From Verrucomicrobia bacterium UBA1200 (GTDB lineage Bacteria; Verrucomicrobiota; Kiritimatiellia; RFP12; UBA1067): a DNA stretch of 64,000 bases. The translations under genes and the position numbers were made by a program. The DNA lies in the NCBI GenBank assembly GCA_002309765.1, contig DBXY01000052.1, positions 98,094-162,093 on the forward strand. Reading direction: 5' to 3'. Shown piece after piece: positions 15,800 through 24,400 of the stretch (positions within the stretch are counted from its first letter, which is position 1; the number at the start of each line of letters is the position of its first letter). The notes under the pieces are model-generated. The model saw only the letters and a list, made by a program, of their open reading frames with translations, was not told where the DNA came from and searched no databases.

Positions 15800-16948
15800 T
15801 CATTTCCGTTCATCTCTCGCGCTTTGCAACACGCTGCAAGTTTTCCGTATGTTGTTGGCAAGATCAAATTCCGCCTCAACGGTGGCTCGGGCGGCTACCG
15901 CCAACGGCGACAAATCCTGCCGCAAGGCGTTTTCCAACGTGTCGGCCAGCAACAGCGGATGGTCCGGGGCGATTATAAAACCGTTTTCCCCGTTACGGAT
16001 AATCTCCCCCGCCGCGCCGGCGGTGGTGGTTACCGCCACCGTTCCCAAGGCCATCGCCTCCAAAACCGCGTTCGCGATGCCGTCGCGGTCGCCATCCGGC
16101 AACACCCGAGAAGGCAACACGACCAAACGCGCACCGGCGATCAAACTGCGGATTTCCGACGGTGTTTTCCAACCCAGCCACTCCACCCGTTCGGCAATTC
16201 CGCTCTTCTCCGCACGGGCCGCCAACGCACTTCGCAACGGGCCATCACCGGCAATGGCACACTTAAAGTCTATCTTCCGCCGAGCCAGTTCCGCCGCCGC
16301 GTCCAATAGCGTATCCAACCCTTTTTTGGCTTCCAACCGCGCTGCGGTGAACAGCACCGACGGGGTGTCCGGACAGTGCCGGAACGGATATTCAGCCAAC
16401 GGCAGTCCGTGATGGACTACCTCCACCCGGTCGGGATCCGGCACGGCCCGGCGGACGCACTCCGCCGCCAGATTTGAACAGGCGATAATCTTTTTTGCCG
16501 TGGACAAACGGAAACCGAGCAAGCCCGGCGGCGATGTAAACACGTCATGGGCGTGTACCGAACAAACCCACGGAATACCCAACACGCGGGCGGCAACCGC
16601 CGCGAAATCGGCGGTGATGCCGGCAAACTGGGCATTCAGCAAACCGATTCCTTCCGCCCGCGCCAAACGGATCAACCTCACCACCTGCAACAGACGGCGT
16701 AACAGCCGAGCGGCATCGATTTTTGAATGTGCGGCAAGTTTCCGGGCGTAACCGGCAACGGCAAAGGCCAAACGCCATTGAAACAAATCGGGAAAATGAA
16801 AACCCAAACTGTCCGGATTACCGCAGCGCAATAAAAACAACCGGGGCGGCAAGCCGGAGTCGCGCAAACCATCCAACTCGCGCCGGATGAACGTTTCACT
16901 CGGCGCGAGCCAATCCAGTACGTAACCGATTTTCAGCGCACCGGCCAT
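15800..16948 (-). CDS. GT4-family glycosyltransferase
   Basis: GT-B-fold glycosyltransferase of CAZy family GT4, expected to transfer a sugar from a nucleotide donor to a cell-envelope or exopolysaccharide acceptor in the cytoplasm. The N-terminal acceptor domain includes SETFIRRELDGLRDSG and WVCSVHAHDVF. The C-terminal donor domain shows VVHHGLPLAEYP, LFTAARLEAKKGLDTLLDA, CAIAGDGPLRSAL and the terminal signature DRDGIANAVLEAMALGTVAVTT (the E-x7-E-type region) with GAAGEIIRNGENGFII. Full length for the family. The ATG overlaps the stop of the M42 peptidase by one base (TAATG), so translation is coupled. The sugar and acceptor cannot be told from the sequence. Confidence 0.88.
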   Translation of the reverse strand: MAGALKIGYVLDWLAPSETFIRRELDGLRDSGLPPRLFLLRCGNPDSLGFHFPDLFQWRLAFAVAGYARKLAAHSKIDAARLLRRLLQVVRLIRLARAEGIGLLNAQFAGITADFAAVAARVLGIPWVCSVHAHDVFTSPPGLLGFRLSTAKKIIACSNLAAECVRRAVPDPDRVEVVHHGLPLAEYPFRHCPDTPSVLFTAARLEAKKGLDTLLDAAAELARRKIDFKCAIAGDGPLRSALAARAEKSGIAERVEWLGWKTPSEIRSLIAGARLVVLPSRVLPDGDRDGIANAVLEAMALGTVAVTTTAGAAGEIIRNGENGFIIAPDHPLLLADTLENALRQDLSPLAVAARATVEAEFDLANNIRKTCSVLQSARDERK

Positions 16949-18018
16949 TACGGCTGTGGCGGGCAGAGGTTGATGTCAGCCGGGATGGCTTTGATGGCGG
17001 CGGTCAACAACTCAATGGTGGCGGCGGCATCGTCCAGCGAGATTACCTCGACCGGGCTGTGCATATAACGCAACGGGATGCTGATCTGCGCCACCGCCGC
17101 GCCGCCGCGCTCCATGCGCATCGCCCAGGCGCAGGTGCCGGTTCCGCGTCCCGCGGCCCGGCGCTGCCAAGCGATCTTATTGTCATCGGCGGTCTGTTCC
17201 AAAAGTTTGCGCACCACCGGATGGTAAGTGGGACCGATGCCGATGATCGGGCCGCCGCCCAGACGGATGTCACCAATCACGGTGCGGTCATCCTTTTGGG
17301 CATCGGAAGCGAACCCGACATCCACGCACAGCCCGATGTCCGGGTTGATGTCAAACGCGGTGGTGTGGCCGCCGACCAAGCCGATCTCCTCTTGCACGCT
17401 GGCGACGACATTGAAATCGACATTCAGCTTTTCGCGGGCGAGCCGCTTCATCACCTGCGTCACCACGAACGCGCCGATGCGGTTGTCGAAACCACGGCAC
17501 GAAATGCGGTTGTTCGCCAAAGGCCGCCAACCGGTATCCACCACCGCCGGCGCGCCCAGCTCGACCAGCTTCATGGCATCCTCGCGGCTCGTGGCGCCAA
17601 TGTCCACCTTAATCGACTTCAGCTCGGTCGGGGCAACCTTTTTGCGCTCTTCCGCGTTCATCAAATGCGGAGGACGCACCCCGAACACACCGTTGACCGG
17701 ACCGTTAATGCCTTTGATCAGAATCCGCTCGGCGGCGACCAGCGGAACCGTAACCCCGCCCAACGCGGAGACGTAAAGGAATCCGTCATCGTCAATGTAA
17801 TGCACGATAAAGCCGATTTCATCGCAATGGCCCTCAAGCATCACCTTGACCGGCGCACCGGCGTTAACGCGGGCGCGGAGGTTGCCGTGACGGTCGATGG
17901 CGAGGTCTTTAACCTCGTCACGAAGCGACTTCGCGAGCAACATCATGCCGTCATACTCAAACCCCGTGGGAGTGGGCATCGAAACCAAAGCCTTCAACAG
18001 TTCAAAATCAGGTTGCAT
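16948..18018 (-). CDS. M42 family metallo-aminopeptidase
   Basis: Di-zinc aminopeptidase of family M42 (relatives: FrvX, YsdC, TET, glutamyl aminopeptidase), normally a cytoplasmic oligomer that trims peptides. The metal and catalytic motifs appear in order: EGHCDEIGF (His and Asp), CRGFDNRIGA (bridging Asp), ASVQEEIGLVGG (catalytic Glu pair), CVDVGFASD (Asp) and RYMHSPVEV (final His). The start MQPDFELLKALVSMPTPTG has the typical ALVSMPTPTG opening, with GGTG upstream. The size of 356 residues is standard. It lies 22 bases after the YkuD-like gene and overlaps the GT4 start. Some M42 relatives are annotated as cellulases, a name that should not be used here. Confidence 0.92.
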   Translation of the reverse strand: MQPDFELLKALVSMPTPTGFEYDGMMLLAKSLRDEVKDLAIDRHGNLRARVNAGAPVKVMLEGHCDEIGFIVHYIDDDGFLYVSALGGVTVPLVAAERILIKGINGPVNGVFGVRPPHLMNAEERKKVAPTELKSIKVDIGATSREDAMKLVELGAPAVVDTGWRPLANNRISCRGFDNRIGAFVVTQVMKRLAREKLNVDFNVVASVQEEIGLVGGHTTAFDINPDIGLCVDVGFASDAQKDDRTVIGDIRLGGGPIIGIGPTYHPVVRKLLEQTADDNKIAWQRRAAGRGTGTCAWAMRMERGGAAVAQISIPLRYMHSPVEVISLDDAAATIELLTAAIKAIPADINLCPPQP

Positions 18019-18040
18019 TTTTACACCTTTCGTTTTCTGG

Positions 18041-19081
18041 TTATTTGTCGACTATCGAGACCTTCGTTCCCGCCGGAAGCAAAACCGCAAGGTCGTCAAT
18101 GTCGGCGTTGGAAAATCTGACAAAACCGGATTCGTCCCCCCGCCCCAGCGATGATTCGTCCCAAGTGCCGTGAAGTCCGGCGAAAGGAACCGGCTCGCCG
18201 GTGGTGGCGCTGGAGAGCGAAATCCACCATGTGCCAAGGATGTTGCCGGGAGCGCCGTAAGGAACGGCGGGAGCGTTTTTGCGGCGGTACACCGGATGCT
18301 CAACGCTGCCGCGAACCAGATACTCGCCGGCTGCGACTTCGCCCAAACCGATGGAAAACCGTTTGAAGAAACTGCCGTTAAGCGTAAGAACAGCGGAGAA
18401 GTCGCGTTTATAGACGGTAAGCCGGAAATCCGGGTATTTCAAAAGCAGCAGCTTTTGCCCGATCTTCATTTTGGACGGATCCTCAATCCGGTTGATTTTA
18501 AGCACGTAAGCGGGGTTGTTGCGGTATTGTTTGCAAATGCGCGAAAACAAATCGCCCTTAACCACAGTATGCTCGATTTTTTCCGGAGCCGGCAGCGTTG
18601 ACAACAGCAACGCGTGATTGATTTCCGCAATCCGCCGCTCGGCATAGGCGCGAGAATCCTCCGCTTCCGGGATTTCCAACAAATCGAGGTAGATCAACCG
18701 CGCGCCCAGCAGGTCGTCCTCACGTTCCTTCTGTCGCACCAGCTCCAGAAGCCGACGCACGAATTTAGGCTGGGACTTGCTGATGGGCGGGAGCTTTGGC
18801 TGCGGCGGATCCAAAAACGCGTTTGCCGTCTGGTTGGTGGCGTCCGCCTCCGAGCGGCGGAACAGCCCGCCCCAAAACGACGGGCGCTGGCGCGTGGCGG
18901 AGGCGTCGAAATGTGGAGCATCCTCCGTTCCGGGATTTTCCTCCTCCGGCGAAGCGGAGCACGAGCCGCCCTTGAATACGAAGTAGAGCAAAACCGGCAG
19001 AAGCAAAAGCAACCAGGCCAGCCGCCGCCACGGCGACCGTTCGGGTTCGCTAAACTCTATGCCGTACTTTCCGGGAAGCAT
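18041..19081 (-). CDS. LysM and L,D-transpeptidase-fold protein lacking the catalytic cysteine
   Basis: Membrane-anchored periplasmic protein. One transmembrane helix (about 20-38, LAWLLLLLPVLLYFVF) is followed by a linker, a helical stretch, a LysM peptidoglycan-binding domain (about 168-215, HTVVKGDLFSRICKQYRNNP) and a YkuD domain to the end. In active L,D-transpeptidases the core is HG...SHGC[IV]R. Here HGT is present, but the second motif reads ESGFVRFSNADIDDL, so the nucleophilic Cys is Phe and its His is Ser. The codon reads ttt with no sign of a frameshift. A scaffolding or regulatory role at peptidoglycan is more likely than cross-linking. A good SD (GGAG) precedes the ATG. It lies between glnS and the M42 gene in one operon. 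Confidence 0.8.
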   Translation of the reverse strand: MLPGKYGIEFSEPERSPWRRLAWLLLLLPVLLYFVFKGGSCSASPEEENPGTEDAPHFDASATRQRPSFWGGLFRRSEADATNQTANAFLDPPQPKLPPISKSQPKFVRRLLELVRQKEREDDLLGARLIYLDLLEIPEAEDSRAYAERRIAEINHALLLSTLPAPEKIEHTVVKGDLFSRICKQYRNNPAYVLKINRIEDPSKMKIGQKLLLLKYPDFRLTVYKRDFSAVLTLNGSFFKRFSIGLGEVAAGEYLVRGSVEHPVYRRKNAPAVPYGAPGNILGTWWISLSSATTGEPVPFAGLHGTWDESSLGRGDESGFVRFSNADIDDLAVLLPAGTKVSIVDK

Positions 19082-19110
19082 GCCCTAACTCCGTAACCAA
19101 ACTTCGCGTT

Positions 19111-20838
19111 TCACTTCGAGGATAATTTAGACCAAGTGTCCTTCAGGGTCGCGGTGCGATTGAAAATAGGCTTGCCGGGGGCGGAGTCCGGATCCACGCA
19201 AAAATACCCGACGCGCTCAAACTGGTAATACTCGCCCACCGCAGCCTCGGCAACCGCCGGTTCGGCATAGGCGGTCACGGTCTTCAGCGAGTCCGGGTTA
19301 AGGAACTCGGTGAAATCATGTTCCGGATCGCCGTCCGGCGCCGGCACGGTGAAGAGCCGGTCGTAAAGGCGCACCTCCACCGGAACCGCATGCGCCGCGC
19401 TGACCCAATGGATGGTTCCCTTGATTTTCCGGCCGTCCGAAGCGTTACCGCCCTGGGACTGCTCGTCATAGGTACCGTGGATTTCGACCACCTTGCCTTC
19501 GGAGTCCTTGACCAGACTGGTGCAGGTGAAGAGACACGCCCCGCGCAGCCGCACCTCACGCCCGGGAGCCATGCGGAAGAATTTCTTTTCGGGTTCCTCG
19601 CGAAAATCGTCGCGCTCGATCCACAGCTCGCGGCCGAACGGGATTTTGCGGCTACCGGCCGACGGGTCTTCCGGATTGTTCGCCGCCTCGGCATAACGGG
19701 TCTCGCCGACCGGGAAGTTGTCGATGACCACCTTGACCGGATCCAGCACCGCCATGCGGCGCGTGGCGCGTTTGTTCAGATCGTCGCGCACGCAATACTC
19801 CAACAGGGCCAGATCGGTTTCGCTTTCGTACTTAGACACGCCAATGCGCTCGCAGAAATCGGCAATGGCGACCGGGGTGTACCCGCGGCGGCGCAGTCCG
19901 CACACCGTCGGCATACGGGGATCGTCCCAACCGCTGACCTTGCCCTCTTCGACCAACTGGCGAAGCTTGCGTTTGGACATTACGGTATAGGTAAGGTTGA
20001 GCCGCGCGAATTCGCGCTGCTGCGGACGGATCTTCACGCCGTTGCGCACCACCAGCAGCCCCATCTCGTCGAGACGGTCCACCACCCAGTCATAAAGCGG
20101 ACGGTGCACCTCGAACTCAAGGGTACACATGGAGTGGGTTACACCTTCCAACGCATCCTCGATGGGATGGGCGAAATCGTACATCGGGTAAATGCACCAC
20201 TTGTCGCCCGCATGGTAGTGCGGGGTGCGGACGATGCGATAGATAACAGGATCACGGAAATGAATGTTGGGAGACGCCATGTCAATCTTGGCCCGGAGGC
20301 AACGCTCCCCTTCCGCGAACTCGCCGGCGCGCATCCGGCGGAAAAGATCCAGATTCTCCTCCGGCGAGGTGTCACGATAGGGACTCGGTGTACCCGGCTC
20401 GGTGGGGATGCCGCGATACTTCTTCCACTCCTCCTGGGAGAGCGAACAAACGTATGCGTGACCGGACTTGATCAGGTTCTCCGCGATTTCGTACATCTGG
20501 TCGAACATATCCGACCCGCAGTAAAAATGGTCGCCCCAATCGCACCCCAGCCAGCGAATGTCATTTTGGATACTGCGGGCAAACTCGTCGGACTCTTTCG
20601 AAGGGTTGGTGTCGTCCATACGCAGATGGCAAACGCCGCCAAACGCCTTAGCCATGCCAAAATCCACCATGATTGCCTTGGCATGTCCGATGTGGATATA
20701 CCCGTTCGGCTCGGGCGGGAAACGGGTCACCACCAATCCGCCGGTACGGCCCGCCTCAACGTCCTCGGCGATCCACTGCCGCAAAAAATGCCGGGCGGTG
20801 TCACTCTCGCGCGCCGCCGAATCAATCACTTCGCCCAT
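19111..20838 (-). CDS. glnS: Glutaminyl-tRNA synthetase
   Basis: Class I aminoacyl-tRNA synthetase that charges tRNA-Gln. The N-terminal catalytic core has PPEPNGYIHIGHAKA with HIGH at residues 49-52 and the KMSKS counterpart VMSKRKL near 288. LRMDDTNPSKE and the acceptor-binding segments are typical GlnRS and separate it from GluRS. The C-terminal anticodon-binding beta-barrels fill the last 220 residues (GRELWIERDDF, FTRTATLKDTW-like ending FNRTATLKDTW). At 575 residues it is full length. Its presence means the organism charges Gln directly. It starts 17 bases inside the end of the 3D-domain lipoprotein gene, with GGAG upstream, so the two are coupled. Confidence 0.96.
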   Translation of the reverse strand: MGEVIDSAARESDTARHFLRQWIAEDVEAGRTGGLVVTRFPPEPNGYIHIGHAKAIMVDFGMAKAFGGVCHLRMDDTNPSKESDEFARSIQNDIRWLGCDWGDHFYCGSDMFDQMYEIAENLIKSGHAYVCSLSQEEWKKYRGIPTEPGTPSPYRDTSPEENLDLFRRMRAGEFAEGERCLRAKIDMASPNIHFRDPVIYRIVRTPHYHAGDKWCIYPMYDFAHPIEDALEGVTHSMCTLEFEVHRPLYDWVVDRLDEMGLLVVRNGVKIRPQQREFARLNLTYTVMSKRKLRQLVEEGKVSGWDDPRMPTVCGLRRRGYTPVAIADFCERIGVSKYESETDLALLEYCVRDDLNKRATRRMAVLDPVKVVIDNFPVGETRYAEAANNPEDPSAGSRKIPFGRELWIERDDFREEPEKKFFRMAPGREVRLRGACLFTCTSLVKDSEGKVVEIHGTYDEQSQGGNASDGRKIKGTIHWVSAAHAVPVEVRLYDRLFTVPAPDGDPEHDFTEFLNPDSLKTVTAYAEPAVAEAAVGEYYQFERVGYFCVDPDSAPGKPIFNRTATLKDTWSKLSSK

Positions 20839-21301
20839 TGTTCAATCTCCAAACCTTAACCTTGACCTTCTTCCGTCCCCACCGTTTTGCCTCGTCATGG
20901 GACGGAAACCACAAATCCAAACGATTGCCGTTGATGGCTCCGCCGCGGTCCTCAACCCTCGCGTAGCCGTACCCCGGCACCTCCAGCACCGTTCCGTACG
21001 GCAACACCGAGATATCCGCCGCCACCGTGCCGCGTTTGGCGCGGGTACCGCTGGCCGTTACGCCGACCTGCTTGCGCTTGCCTTTATCCGCGCCCTTGCT
21101 AACCACCGGCGGTCCCAAGCCCATCCAGCTGCGCTCCCAGCTGCAGCATTTGCGGCAGTTGCAGTAACCGGTGACCTCAAACTCCATCTCCTGCGGCTGG
21201 ACCCCGCGTGGGGGACGGATCCGTTCCGCCAAACAACCCGCGCCGACCGCAAACAACAACAAAGCCGCCGCTGACGCAAAAATACTCCTCTTGAAAAACA
21301 T
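20822..21301 (-). CDS. 3D-domain lipoprotein (RlpA/MltA-like cell-wall protein)
   Basis: Short secreted protein with a signal peptide and likely lipobox (MFFKRSIFASAAALLLFAVGAGC). Residues about 85-155 form a 3D domain named for three Asp: AADISVLPYGT, VEDRGGAI and NRLDLWF are all present. These domains occur in lytic transglycosylases (MltA) and resuscitation-type cell-wall enzymes, so peptidoglycan hydrolysis or binding in the periplasm is likely. A Cys-rich stretch (YCNCRKCCSW) precedes the domain and could bind metal or form disulphides. The ATG at 21301 is used; a longer frame begins with TTG at 21337 and is not credible. No Shine-Dalgarno is visible, and the promoter places transcription almost at the ATG. 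Confidence 0.85.
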   Translation of the reverse strand: MFFKRSIFASAAALLLFAVGAGCLAERIRPPRGVQPQEMEFEVTGYCNCRKCCSWERSWMGLGPPVVSKGADKGKRKQVGVTASGTRAKRGTVAADISVLPYGTVLEVPGYGYARVEDRGGAINGNRLDLWFPSHDEAKRWGRKKVKVKVWRLNNGRSD

Positions 21302-21308
21302 AACTGGA

Positions 21309-21337
21309 ATTTTAACAAAAACCGCACCGGCTTGCAA
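21309..21337 (-). promoter_or_regulatory. Promoter of the 3D-glnS-YkuD-M42-GT4 operon, giving a nearly leaderless mRNA
   Basis: TTGCAA (21337-21332) and TAAAAT (21314-21309) on the minus strand are 17 bp apart. Only 7 bases separate the -10 element from the ATG at 21301, so transcription would start at or one base before the start codon. Confidence 0.5.
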
Positions 21338-21362
21338 TAGTGATTTTAAAATCTTGCGGGCG

Positions 21363-21402
21363 TAAAAAAAAGCCGGCGGCCCTCGAATTGAGAGCCGCCG
21401 GC
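21363..21402 (-). terminator. Intrinsic terminator of giant protein 2
   Basis: GCCGGCGGC (21372-21380) pairs with GCCGCCGGC (21394-21402), extended inward by three pairs past one mismatch, with loop GAATT. On the minus strand the stem is followed by a run of eight T. It lies 14 bases past the stop of giant 2. Confidence 0.85.
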
Positions 21403-21416
21403 CACAAAAAACCGCA

Positions 21417-24400
21417 TTAGCGGACCATAAACAGGGTGCCGCCTAGAATAATCCGGGCGGTCTTCTTATCCGCCGAGAGAACCACCGTGTATTTGTCCGG
21501 CAGATTGGTCTCGGCGAAGGTTCCGCTGATGGTACCCACCGAAGTGGTGGCAAAGGTGTAGGAGCCGCCCGCCAACTGCTCGCTGGTGAATTCCAGCTTG
21601 GCATTGGTGAGATCCAAAGAACCTTCACACTGCAGCAGGTCGCCCTGCGCCACCCGGAGCGTACCGGTGAGCACCGTGTCCAAAGCGAGATTCAACGTGC
21701 CGATGGCGTCATCGCCGCCGGGCGAAAGCACGCCCTTGACGTTCAAGGTGCCATGATAAACCCGGCCGCTACCCGACAGGCCAAACAGCTCGTGGGTGTC
21801 GCCGTTCAGGTCAAGCGTGGCACCGGCCGCGACATCGACGTTACGGACGGTCTCGACAAATTCGCTGGAGAGTTTCGGCAGCGCGTCGGTGCCGAGAATC
21901 GCGTTCTCGGTCAACTGGGCTTCCGACAACCCCGCGTTCCAAACGCGGAACTCGAAATAGGTCGCGCTGGCATCGGGATCGTTAAATTCGGAACGGCCCA
22001 ACACGCAATGCACCTGATTTAGGCTCGCGATGGTCCAGTTGTCATAGTGCCGGGTAGCAATGGCGATGGTCTCGCCGGTCCCAGCGTCCTGCTGGTAGAG
22101 GGTGACGTCTGAACCACCCGCCCCGTCCGGAATTACCACGCAGCCAAAGTGGTAGATGACACCCTCGGTACACTCGTTAACCGGGATGTTGGCATAGTTG
22201 CTGACACAGAAGAAGCCCTTGCCTGTGACCGGGTCTGCACCGCCGCGCCAGCCCATTGCCAGATAATCGGAAGTGGAAGACCCGAAGGCGAACGCCTGAC
22301 TCCAAGTGCGAGCGATATTCTGCCGTCCCCAGAACTCGATGGTCACCGGACCCTCGGTCGGCAGAATGTCCGTGCCGAGGTTAATCGACGAAGTACCCTT
22401 GTTGCCGCCGGAGGTTTGCGCCGCCTTGCCGCTGTCGAGGCGAACCTGACCCTGCGGGATCGCGTCGGCTCCGCCGATCACGTCGGCGTAGGAGTTGTTG
22501 AACGGCCAGCGGTGGGTCAAGTAGTTGTTCTGCAACAGTTCGGCGCTAGGCTCATCCGGGAAAACGTTGTCATCTTTAACCGTGTCTTCCTGGAGATAGG
22601 CAGGAAGCCGGTCCGGACCGTAAAGCACGTTCTGGGTGAGTTCGGCATCGGTGAAAACGCGGTTCCAAACGCGGACTTCGTTGTAGTTCGCCATCGCGTC
22701 GGCATCACCCCACTCATGGGTAGCCCCGAGGAAGCAGTAATTCAGCGCCCACTCTGAGGTAGTCCAATTACTAACGTTGATGGTTCTGGAACCCAACGTG
22801 GCGCCGGTGGCAATATCCTTACGAACCGCTACCACCGAAGTATTGCCCGCCCCGTCCGGTTTGATGGTAACCGCATAGTAGTATTCAGCATTAAGGTCAA
22901 TCGTACCGGTACCGGTTTCGTTGCCGCTCTTACCCAACACATTGACTGAAGTATTCTGAGTGTCACCACCGGTGCAGAAGGTCATCAAAAGACCATTGTC
23001 AGTTTTCGAGCTGAAGCAGAACATTTTTGACCAGTTTCTCCTCTCGCGCAACGTCGTCCACAACTCGATGGTTACCGGGGTGTTGTCCGAAGGGAGAATG
23101 TCACTGCCAAGATTGACGTAGCCGCCAAAATGCGTACCCGCGTTCAGGCAAATCTGCTTGCCGTCCTCCGAGTAAGTGCAGTTGCCAACAATGAAGGCGT
23201 TTTTGTCGCCGACCAAATCTTCGGCAGTGCCGTTGAAGCTCCAGCGGTGGACCAACCCGCCGCTGCCGGAGTGAATGGAGAGCGTACCCTCGGCAACGTT
23301 GAGATTTTCGACCGACGGCACCGTACCCAAAGCGAGCAACCCGCTGCCGGTTTTGGTGATGGCACCGGTGGAACGACCGTTGGCCACCGGAATGCCGTAA
23401 GAATACACGCTGTTGGCACCGGTATCGATGGTCACGCCGCCGGGACCGATGGAGAGTCCGGCGGAATCATTGCCGTTGAAGAAATTCGCGAACACGCCCG
23501 AAGGATCGGGATTTTCTTCCGTCGCCGGGTTGTACGGAGCGAGAGTGGCGTTGTCAACGTAGAACACCAAGGTGTTGGTGGTGGCGCCGAAGTTGAAGCT
23601 GGAAGCCTCCACCCGACCGCCGTCCGTAACGTTGAGAATAGCCCCCTGGGTCTCGACCGCATTCGCCAACCGGACAGGGGCGGCGGAGTAAACCCGACCA
23701 TCGCCGCTAACATTCAAAGTACCGGTACCCAGCTCGCCGACGATGATGGCGCGACCGGCGTTAGGCTGGGTTAGAGTGCCGCCGGAGATGTCCCAAGTAC
23801 CAACCGAACCGGCATAACGGGCAATGCTAAACCACTCGGAGCAAGACGCAGCACCGCCGGTTTGGAAAACCTCGCCAATGCCGTAGCGGCCGATCTGGAA
23901 GTTATTGTCCACCTGCAAGACACCGTCGTTCAGGCGATAAATACCGTGGCCAACCAGATTGTCGTTATTGTTATATTCGCCGATGGCGGCGTCTTCACCG
24001 CGTTTGGTGGTGTCATGGACGACGCCGCCGTTTTGGATCAATTCGCCAACGCCGAGGTTGCCGATAATCAGTTGCCCGACTTGAATGTCCGCGCCCGGCT
24101 CGACGTAAATTTTTGAAGTGGTGCCTCCTTCCCATGCGGCGATGAAACGGCCGCCTTCCATGTCAATCGAGCTTCCGCTCTCGAAATGCGACTCGGAACC
24201 GGTCCCTGTGAAACCGGAATAGAACCAACCGCCGGAGGTGGTCAGTTTTACGCCGTCGGTCACATAAAGCTTCGTGGCGTTGTAGATGCGGTAATCATGC
24301 GTGTAATAGGTGGCAAGGGAGTTGGTAAAGTATGCCACGCCGTCATAAATCTGCACCCACTGGTTCGGGGTGGAGATACCGCCGTCGAAACTGATCGTGG

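Noticed and set aside
19318..20859. 513-codon plus-strand open frame
   Set aside because: Antisense shadow of glnS.
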